Shown piece by piece: positions 1 through 5,312 of a stretch of 5,312 nt of DNA (positions are counted from its first letter, which is position 1; every line of letters starts with the position of its first letter). Origin of the DNA: Chitinophagaceae bacterium. Its GTDB lineage: Bacteria; Bacteroidota; Bacteroidia; Chitinophagales; Chitinophagaceae. The notes below the pieces were generated by a model. It had not been told where the DNA came from and did not search any database. It saw only the letters and a program-made list of their open reading frames with translations. The stretch is from assembly GCA_947481355.1 (NCBI GenBank), contig CANKGM010000167.1, positions 1 through 5,312 on the forward strand. Reading direction: 5' to 3'. The position numbers and the translations under genes were made by a program.

Positions 1-1
1 C

Positions 2-109
2 ATCAGAAAGCGAATCGTTGATTTCATTCCATGTAATTTTTTGTCAGAATTGGTTGCTAAAGATAAAAATCTTTATGAATATCATTGTACTGCGATTCAA
101 GAAATCTAG
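2..109 (+). CDS. Possible C-terminal end of an unrecognised upstream gene (partial)
   Basis: The frame beginning at position 2 is open from the window edge to a TAG at 107-109, giving 35 residues that end in YEYHCTAIQEI. Its composition (alternating charged and hydrophobic residues, many G/A-first codons such as gat, gaa, gtt, gct) looks like the end of a soluble protein. I do not recognise a family from so short a tail. The next frame (3 to a TGA at 111-113) is also open but reads as a low-complexity I/F/K/S-rich peptide, so it is the poorer candidate. If the call is right, the gene runs in the same direction as the DUF4838 gene and ends 87 bp before it, which would allow co-transcription. 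Short open frames are common by chance in AT-rich DNA, so this remains tentative. Confidence 0.33.
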   Translation: MRKRIVDFIPCNFLSELVAKDKNLYEYHCTAIQEI

Positions 110-196
110 TTGATTTAATGAGTCTAATTTTATACATTCACTTATTCATCAATTTGCCTTTTCAGCTTGAATTCGAGTCAATTAAAATTCAACCGA

Positions 197-2764
197 ATGA
201 GAAAAAAATTATTAGTTATCTGCTTGATTGCATTGAGTTTTCATCCTGTTTCATTTTCTCAGTCCTTATCTCCATCTCCTGTTGTTATAGGAAAATGGTT
301 AACGCATTGGATGATTTCTGATCCAATCAAGTTGAATGAGCTCTCTGATGAAACCAACCCCAATAGGCATATTGACGGTTTCGATACTGATTTTCTGAGT
401 ACAATTGGTGGAGAGGAGCATGTCATGTTTAAGAAAGCTAATCAATCAAACCAAGCTGCGAATCCTGTTTCCTGGAAACTGTATCATTCATCAGATTCCA
501 TTATTAATCTTGAGAAGGTTGTTTCTTTAAAAAATCATTCGCTAGCATATGCCTATACAGAGGTTGTTTCCGATAAGGTAAAAGTTGTTCAACTCAGCTT
601 TGGTTCAGATGATGGTATAGCGATATGGCTTAATGGTATAAAAGTATGGGATAGAGCCGAAGACAGAGGTCTTGTTCCAGATATTGATTTAGTAGTTGTA
701 GCCCTTAAGAAAGGGGTTAATACGTTGTTGATGAAGGTCGAAAATAGGTCCAAAGAATGGGGATTTTGTGCTCGATTTTTACCCTTTCAACAGTCAGATT
801 TAGGCACTGTCTTATCTATTACAACGGATGCTAATGGTAGGGCTTCCCTTATTTCATCTTATACATTGCCTGCTCTGCAACAATTGGTTGTGTCTACCGG
901 TATTGAAATTTTCACAGAAGATGGAAAATTGATTCAAAAAGAAAAGCGATCAAGTGAAATTGAAGGGCCACTCAAACTTGATTCTAGTCGTTTCAGGTCC
1001 TATGCTGCGAATTTGGATATTCTCTTACGCAATGGGCAGCATGTAAAAACTAAGTTGAATTTTAGTGCTGGGAAAAAAGAAAACTATAGTTTGTTTTCAA
1101 ATGCTAGATCTGCATATAGGATTGCTTTAACAAAAGATGCGTCTGCCTCTGAAAGCTGGGCTGCTAAGGAATTACAGCATTGGTTGAAAGAAATCAGTGG
1201 TGTTGAATTGCCTATTCAAGATATATCACAGTCACATCAAGGTCCTCAGATTGTGGTAGGATATACTACACGCATTAAGGATATGTTGGGAGATCTAGTA
1301 CCTAATGATCTTGATGAATCATTTCATTACATAAATTTTGGTCCGGATATTTATATATATGGAGGAAAGACACGCGGTACGATGTATGGCATAATGTCAT
1401 TTCTTGAAAATGAAATGGGGTGCCGGTGGTACACTCCTTCTGCAAGCATTATACCTAAAAAGAAAGTATTTGAATTTAGCTCTTTAGATCATTCTGAAAA
1501 GCCTGGGGTGCGTGTGCGCAATGATTTTTATTTTGAAGCGTTTAATCCAACTTGGGCTGCCCGCAACCGGATTAACGGGACCAATACGTTTGGTAAATCG
1601 CGCGAGCAGATAGGAGAAACTGAAAATTATTGGGGTGTTCATACCTTTAATTTTTTTGTACCAGTAACAGAATTTTCTACTAGTCACCCAGAATATTTTA
1701 GTTTACTGAATGGGAAAAGAGAATTTCACGACGCACAGCTATGCCTTAGTAATCCTGATGTGTTGAACATTATTACAGATAGAGTTAAAAAACAAATGCG
1801 TGAAAACCCAGACAATCTTATTTATGATGTTTCTCAAAATGATTGTTATCGTCCTTGTCAGTGCAACAACTGCCAGTTTATTGTTAAGCATGAAGGAAGT
1901 GAGTCTGGCTTGATTATCTGGTTTGTGAATCAAGTAGCTGAAGCGGTGGAAAAAGAATTTCCGGATAAATTTATTGGAACCCTAGCTTATCAGTATACAC
2001 GTACTCCCCCCAAATATATACATCCACGAAAAAATGTAGTCGTTAGGTTATGTAGCATTGAATGTTGTTTTTCACATGATTTCAAATCCTGTGAGCAAAA
2101 CAAGTCATTTCTAAGTGACCTAAAAAACTGGTCTACATTGGCGCCACATTTATACATCTGGGATTATGTTGTCAATTTCAGCAATTACATCATGCCCTAT
2201 CCAAATTTCAAGGTACTTCAGTCAAATATTCAGACCTTAAGAGATAATCATTCGATTGGGATTATGGAGCAGGCTGCTTATCAAGGCCGTGGTGGTGAAT
2301 TTGCTGAACTCAGGGCCTATTTGATTTCTAAGCTCCTTTGGAATCCTGAATGCAATACAGATAATGTGATTACCGATTTCATGTATGGGTATTATGGAAG
2401 ATCGGGAAGGTTTATCAGGGAATATTTCGATTTACTGCATAAACAGGTTGTGGCTAGTACGCATATTCATCTTGGACTTTCAGCCGATGACCCCATTTTT
2501 ACGGATGATTTTGTAGCCGCGTCAGTTAAGTTATTTGAGGAGGCTGCAAAAGTGGCTGATGATAATGAAATTTTAAGCCGCGTTGAGGTGGCATCTCTTC
2601 CCATCTTGTATTTGAAATGTAAGCGAACGCCAGGACTTGCGAAGTTTGATGGCACCTATCAGAAGTTCTGTTCCATTACAAAACGTGAGGGTATTATTCA
2701 TTATGCTGAGGCTGGAGAAAATCATCGACTTCAATTTCATAAAGATGTTGAAGCGGCTAAATAG
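197..2764 (+). CDS. Exported DUF4838 protein, probable glycoside hydrolase-like enzyme
   Basis: This encodes an 855-residue protein. I chose the ATG at 197 because it gives a clean signal peptide: MRKK, a hydrophobic core at residues 5-18, and a likely cut after SFS (19-21) before Gln22. The frame is open upstream to a TTG at 167, but that would add ten polar residues before the signal. No Shine-Dalgarno is visible, only A-rich sequence. Residues ~30-195 resemble the beta-sandwich (galactose-binding-like) modules of secreted glycan-acting proteins: FGSDDGIAIWLNG at 135-147, PDID at 161-164, then the KKGVNTLLMKVENRS strand and WGF. Residues ~200-300 are beta-rich and unassigned. Residues ~300-430 resemble the GH67 alpha-glucuronidase N-terminal domain (AAKELQHWLKEISGVELP, later GGKTRGTMYGIMSFLE). 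Residues ~440-715 match DUF4838 (WGVHTFN, SQNDCYRPCQCNNC, LAYQYT, WDYVVNFSNYIMPYPN, a final Gly-rich loop). The rest (~720-855) looks helical. Family placement is firm; substrate and catalytic residues are unknown. No C-terminal sorting domain is seen. Confidence 0.92.
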   Translation: MRKKLLVICLIALSFHPVSFSQSLSPSPVVIGKWLTHWMISDPIKLNELSDETNPNRHIDGFDTDFLSTIGGEEHVMFKKANQSNQAANPVSWKLYHSSDSIINLEKVVSLKNHSLAYAYTEVVSDKVKVVQLSFGSDDGIAIWLNGIKVWDRAEDRGLVPDIDLVVVALKKGVNTLLMKVENRSKEWGFCARFLPFQQSDLGTVLSITTDANGRASLISSYTLPALQQLVVSTGIEIFTEDGKLIQKEKRSSEIEGPLKLDSSRFRSYAANLDILLRNGQHVKTKLNFSAGKKENYSLFSNARSAYRIALTKDASASESWAAKELQHWLKEISGVELPIQDISQSHQGPQIVVGYTTRIKDMLGDLVPNDLDESFHYINFGPDIYIYGGKTRGTMYGIMSFLENEMGCRWYTPSASIIPKKKVFEFSSLDHSEKPGVRVRNDFYFEAFNPTWAARNRINGTNTFGKSREQIGETENYWGVHTFNFFVPVTEFSTSHPEYFSLLNGKREFHDAQLCLSNPDVLNIITDRVKKQMRENPDNLIYDVSQNDCYRPCQCNNCQFIVKHEGSESGLIIWFVNQVAEAVEKEFPDKFIGTLAYQYTRTPPKYIHPRKNVVVRLCSIECCFSHDFKSCEQNKSFLSDLKNWSTLAPHLYIWDYVVNFSNYIMPYPNFKVLQSNIQTLRDNHSIGIMEQAAYQGRGGEFAELRAYLISKLLWNPECNTDNVITDFMYGYYGRSGRFIREYFDLLHKQVVASTHIHLGLSADDPIFTDDFVAASVKLFEEAAKVADDNEILSRVEVASLPILYLKCKRTPGLAKFDGTYQKFCSITKREGIIHYAEAGENHRLQFHKDVEAAK

Positions 2765-2782
2765 AAATTTTAGTTCTATTTA
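2758..2782. terminator. Candidate bidirectional terminator hairpin between convergent genes
   Basis: TAAATAGAA (2758-2766) and TTCTATTTA (2774-2782) form a perfect 9-bp inverted repeat with a 7-base loop. The stem contains the TAG stop of the DUF4838 gene (2762-2764) and the TAA stop of the peroxidase gene (complement of 2780-2782). Its position at a tail-to-tail junction with a 15-bp gap is where a shared terminator would be expected. Against this, the stem has a single G-C pair, and neither strand has a clear U-tract after it, so an intrinsic terminator here would be weak. Confidence 0.3.
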
Positions 2783-3976
2783 TTCTGTAAATGGGTTCGA
2801 CCATTTTTTGTCTATATAAACATTAGTCCCTGATAAGGTGCTAAGAAAAGCAACGACTGAATTCATTTCAGTTTCTGTCATGTTTAATTTTTGACCGATG
2901 CCATTAGGCCTTAATTTATTATCTAAGTTTGTATTGGCTGGATTATTTTCAATGGTTTGATAATGTTCTAGTACTTGTCTTAATGAATTAAACTGACCAG
3001 TGTGCATCATTGGACTGTTAACGATTCCGTTCGAATTGGTTAAGTCTCTAAGTGATGGAGCTCTTGTATTCTCTAGATCTATCCCATTGACATTATTTAT
3101 TATTCCAATGATGCCATTGTTTCGACTATTGGGATCAATATCAAATTCAGGGGCATTGTGACAGCCATTGCATCCAATGCCTCTTGCAATTCTATTTCCA
3201 TTTTGGTCAAATGTTGGTGGACGAGAGAAGAGGTCTTTACCAGCATTTTCAGCAGCTGTGAAATTGAAGAAGTTTTGATTTGGATTATTTGCCTTTGCTC
3301 TTCCTATATCATATTTTGAATCAAAGGATTGAATGCTTCTTACAAATTGTGCAAGGCATTCTTGCATTCTTTGTTCAGAGATGATTGTATCTCCATAGGT
3401 TGCTTTGAACAGTTGGTTGTAATATTTTAGAGGGCTTAGTTTTAGTATTAATGATGATAGAGTACCTCGTCCATTTAATCCACTGAACCCCATTTCTGCA
3501 TGATCTTGAATAGGCATCGTTGTTTGTTGTTCAAGAGAGGCTGCTCGTTCATTCCAGAAGAATTTGGCTTCTACTGCAAAGCGAGTATTGATAAGGCGCA
3601 TCGAATGGCGTGTTGTTAATCCTCCGCTTACTCCATCACTACGAAGAGCGGTATCGCTGAATGCGAATTCTTGTTTATGGCAGCTGCCACATGAAATTGA
3701 ATTATCAATACTAAGTTGTTTATCATAGAAGAGTACTCTGCCTAACGTGGCTTTGATATTGCTAATGGGATTATTAGCACCATTTTCTTTTGTGATATAA
3801 GTTGGAATTTGTTGACCAGCATAGTTTTCAAGTTGAGTGAGGTCTATGTTGTTGCCAAATGTTTGCGTGATATAATTAAATTCTGAAGTTGGAGATACTA
3901 CATCATTTTTTGTGCAACTAAGTATACTTAATACAACTGTTATTAGGCTGAAAATTATTTTAGTATTTATGCTCAT
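2780..3976 (-). CDS. Diheme cytochrome-c peroxidase / MauG-family lipoprotein
   Basis: This 398-residue protein belongs to the bacterial diheme cytochrome-c peroxidase family, whose members usually reduce H2O2 to water in the periplasm using electrons from small cytochromes or the quinol pool. Residues 1-20 are a hydrophobic signal ending in SILSC, with Cys21 as the likely lipidation site. The two c-type heme motifs are CGSCH (96-100) and CNGCH (269-273). Family hallmarks occur in order: LGRVLFYDKQLS (79-90) before heme 1; TTRHSMRLIN (121-130); FFWNERAASLEQQ (139-151), then EMGF (161-164); MMHTGQF (323-329), where Met324 is the likely axial ligand of one heme; and LEHY (336-339). The Gln151 to Glu161 spacing equals that of the active-site Gln/Glu pair I recall for the Pseudomonas enzyme. 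The ATG at 3976 is chosen because it gives the signal peptide directly; no Shine-Dalgarno is visible. It lies 97 bp downstream of the permease gene. A MauG- or MbnH-like role oxidising a protein partner is possible, but no partner gene is in the window. Confidence 0.93.
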   Translation of the reverse strand: MSINTKIIFSLITVVLSILSCTKNDVVSPTSEFNYITQTFGNNIDLTQLENYAGQQIPTYITKENGANNPISNIKATLGRVLFYDKQLSIDNSISCGSCHKQEFAFSDTALRSDGVSGGLTTRHSMRLINTRFAVEAKFFWNERAASLEQQTTMPIQDHAEMGFSGLNGRGTLSSLILKLSPLKYYNQLFKATYGDTIISEQRMQECLAQFVRSIQSFDSKYDIGRAKANNPNQNFFNFTAAENAGKDLFSRPPTFDQNGNRIARGIGCNGCHNAPEFDIDPNSRNNGIIGIINNVNGIDLENTRAPSLRDLTNSNGIVNSPMMHTGQFNSLRQVLEHYQTIENNPANTNLDNKLRPNGIGQKLNMTETEMNSVVAFLSTLSGTNVYIDKKWSNPFTE

Positions 3977-3994
3977 TACTTATTTTGAGGATAG

Positions 3995-4015
3995 ACTAGT
4001 AATCCTACTAATAGT
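3995..4015. repeat. Imperfect inverted repeat upstream of the peroxidase gene
   Basis: ACTAGTA (3995-4001) faces TACTAAT (4006-4012) around the 4-base centre ATCC, with five contiguous perfect pairs. Read to 4015, the outer ACTA/TAGT ends also match. It lies 19-39 bp upstream of the peroxidase start codon, so it could be a leader hairpin or an operator. The similarity is short, AT-rich and could arise by chance. Confidence 0.15.
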
Positions 4016-4073
4016 TTAAATAATATGTAATGGTGTGGTGACTTTAACAATTCATTTTAGTGAAGACCTGATA

Positions 4074-5312
4074 TTAGACAGCTTGAACAAAGATGTTTCC
4101 GAGGTAGATCAATCCAAATAGAATTAAGACGATGCATGCTATGATCATTGGTATGCGGGGGAGGTTAGGTAGTTGTAAATTTTTCTTGATGAACACATAA
4201 AGAAAACCGGCAGTTAGTGTTGTGATAAAGAGCCAAACAAAAAACAAGGTGGTATCTAAGAAGAATTCAAATGAACCTGTTCCAATCAGGACAGCTTCGT
4301 AAATAAAGATGAGCCAGAATGCACGGCTCGGTATTCCTTTTGCATTGATTTTGGAGAAATAAGGCAAGAACATTTTCTGCGATGATGAATTTGCAAGTAA
4401 TCTAGATGTGGCAATAAGATTTGAATTCACTCCACTTGCAGTTGAGATAAGTACAAAAATGCTGATGATAATTGATCCCCATGCGCCAACTACTTTTTCA
4501 AGTGCTGTAACGGCAACAAGTTTTGATGAACCTACTTCTTGCGTTGTTAGGTTATAATGAATTGCAAATGTAGCAAGCAGGTATAGACCCATGCAGATTA
4601 ATAGTCCTGTGATAATTGCTTTTCCTACAGTACGCACTCCTCCATTAACTTCACGTGTCATATAACTGACCATATACCATCCGTCGAATGCATTTAATGC
4701 ACCTGTGCAAGCGGCAATACAGGCCCCCATTATTTTTAGTGTACTCCAATTTTTGAAATCTGCGGATGATGAAAAATTTTCCATACTGCCTTTCCCTGGA
4801 ATCAATAGTAGTGCAATGAGAATAAGTATAGCAGACACTTTAAGTGCAGAAAAAATAACTTGAAAGCGGTCTGATGCTTTCATATTCCATGTATCGAGAA
4901 GCGTTAACAGAAAAACAAGAGTGATGGCAGTAATTTTTATGCCAATGTGATTCAAGTGAATGAAATAACCAACATATTCTGCAAACATGAATGCTATGGC
5001 CACTGTGCCACATGTATTGATAATCCAGTTTGATACAATATTAAATGAGAAGGGTACCCATTTTGGGAAGAGGACTTTGAAGTAATCTAGCAAGTCATTG
5101 GCTTCTGGGTATGCGAGTCCCATTCCTGCAACTACTAATCCACCGATGATAGAAACTATTCCTGAGACAATCCATACTAAAAAAATCAATACAGGTGAGG
5201 GGAGTGTATTGATCATGATGGAAGGCACTACAAAAATTCCACTTCCAATTACCGACCCGATGACAATGCCGAGGCAGGAGAGGAAGGAGAGTTTGTATTG
5301 AGGAGAGCTGGG
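4074..5312 (-). CDS. APC-family amino acid permease (N-terminus beyond right edge)
   Basis: This is an inner-membrane amino acid transporter of the APC superfamily, closest in style to LAT-type exchangers and SteT-like permeases; the transported amino acid cannot be read from sequence. The frame is open from the right edge, giving 412 residues, so the start lies beyond position 5312. Counting from the edge, residues 8-30 are TM1 with the unwound-helix motif IGSGIF (22-27), the substrate-binding signature of the family. TM6 carries FDGW (209-212) followed by an acidic residue at Glu221, and TM8 carries SGVNSN then ATSRLL (near 293-306), all typical. About 11-12 hydrophobic segments are visible, ending with a helix near 387-410 close to the C-terminus. 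A GTG at 5228 could be taken as a start, but it would remove TM1; it encodes Val29. The TM2 motif is unusual: PEANDLLDY stands where PxSGGxYxY is usual. The gene lies 97 bp upstream of the peroxidase gene on the same strand. Confidence 0.93.
   Translation of the reverse strand, partial: PSSPQYKLSFLSCLGIVIGSVIGSGIFVVPSIMINTLPSPVLIFLVWIVSGIVSIIGGLVVAGMGLAYPEANDLLDYFKVLFPKWVPFSFNIVSNWIINTCGTVAIAFMFAEYVGYFIHLNHIGIKITAITLVFLLTLLDTWNMKASDRFQVIFSALKVSAILILIALLLIPGKGSMENFSSSADFKNWSTLKIMGACIAACTGALNAFDGWYMVSYMTREVNGGVRTVGKAIITGLLICMGLYLLATFAIHYNLTTQEVGSSKLVAVTALEKVVGAWGSIIISIFVLISTASGVNSNLIATSRLLANSSSQKMFLPYFSKINAKGIPSRAFWLIFIYEAVLIGTGSFEFFLDTTLFFVWLFITTLTAGFLYVFIKKNLQLPNLPRIPMIIACIVLILFGLIYLGNIFVQAV

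Noticed and set aside
125..156. Bacteroidota-type -7 promoter boxes before the DUF4838 gene (TAATTTTA at 125-132, TCAATTTG at 149-156)
   Set aside because: Each differs from TAnnTTTG at one position and neither has a TTG/TTTG box at the right distance upstream; such matches are expected by chance in AT-rich DNA.
167..196. TTG at 167 as start of the DUF4838 gene
   Set aside because: It would put ten polar residues before a well-formed signal peptide that begins exactly at the ATG at 197.
85..321. 78-codon plus-strand open frame overlapping the start of the DUF4838 gene
   Set aside because: It begins at a TTG, overlaps the signal peptide coding region in another frame and resembles no protein family; a shadow frame.
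1484..1933. Two minus-strand open frames (1484-1687 and 1739-1933) inside the DUF4838 gene
   Set aside because: Both are fully antisense to a strongly conserved domain, show no domain or start context, and are short.
2467..2819. Minus-strand frame 2467-2655 and plus-strand frame 2637-2819 near the end of the DUF4838 gene
   Set aside because: They overlap the helical C-terminus and the convergent junction, with no recognisable protein features.
4024..4053. Minus-strand promoter-like pair TTGTTA and TATTAT in the gap before the peroxidase gene
   Set aside because: The 19-base spacing fits Bacteroidota promoters, but the downstream box does not match TAnnTTTG; too weak to list as a feature.
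5098..5301. 67-codon plus-strand open frame opposite the permease gene
   Set aside because: It is antisense to TM1-TM2 of the permease, whose frame is clearly coding.
1..5312. A novel multi-gene system, mobile element, CRISPR array or RNA gene
   Set aside because: No repeat array, transposase, integrase, tRNA-like or rRNA-like sequence was seen; the genes belong to known families and do not form an evident shared pathway.

Overview
The window is AT-rich, and its genes lack clear Shine-Dalgarno sequences. It encodes an exported DUF4838 protein, a diheme peroxidase with a lipoprotein-type signal, and an APC-family amino acid permease. Together these suggest a member of the Bacteroidota. That placement is inferred from gene families and style only; no taxonomic marker gene is present.

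Layout. Positions 1-109 probably hold the last ~35 codons of a gene that enters from the left, but this call is weak. After an ~87-bp leader, a large plus-strand gene (197-2764) encodes an exported 855-residue protein. It has an N-terminal beta-sandwich-like module, a GH67-N-like segment and a DUF4838 core, and is most likely a carbohydrate-active enzyme. It meets the next gene tail to tail: only 15 bp separate the two stop codons, and a 9-bp perfect inverted repeat covers both. On the minus strand, 2780-3976 encodes a diheme cytochrome-c peroxidase/MauG-family lipoprotein. Upstream of it, after a 97-bp gap, lies an APC amino acid permease (4074 to the right edge). The permease is cut by the window edge: its frame stays open through position 5312 and includes the TM1 signature, so a GTG at 5228 is an internal valine codon and not the start.

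How the genes relate. Nothing in the sequence ties the three proteins into one pathway. The DUF4838 protein would act outside the cytoplasm on a glycan, the peroxidase would remove H2O2 (or oxidise another partner) in the periplasm, and the permease would move amino acids across the inner membrane. The two minus-strand genes could be co-transcribed, but the 97-bp gap also allows separate promoters.

I found no RNA gene, CRISPR array, insertion sequence, phage or defence gene, and no convincing new multi-gene system. The points worth a second look are within proteins: an unusual Cys cluster in the DUF4838 core, an apparent lack of the canonical distal heme-ligand His in the peroxidase, a changed TM2 motif in the permease, and the palindrome shared by two convergent stop codons.
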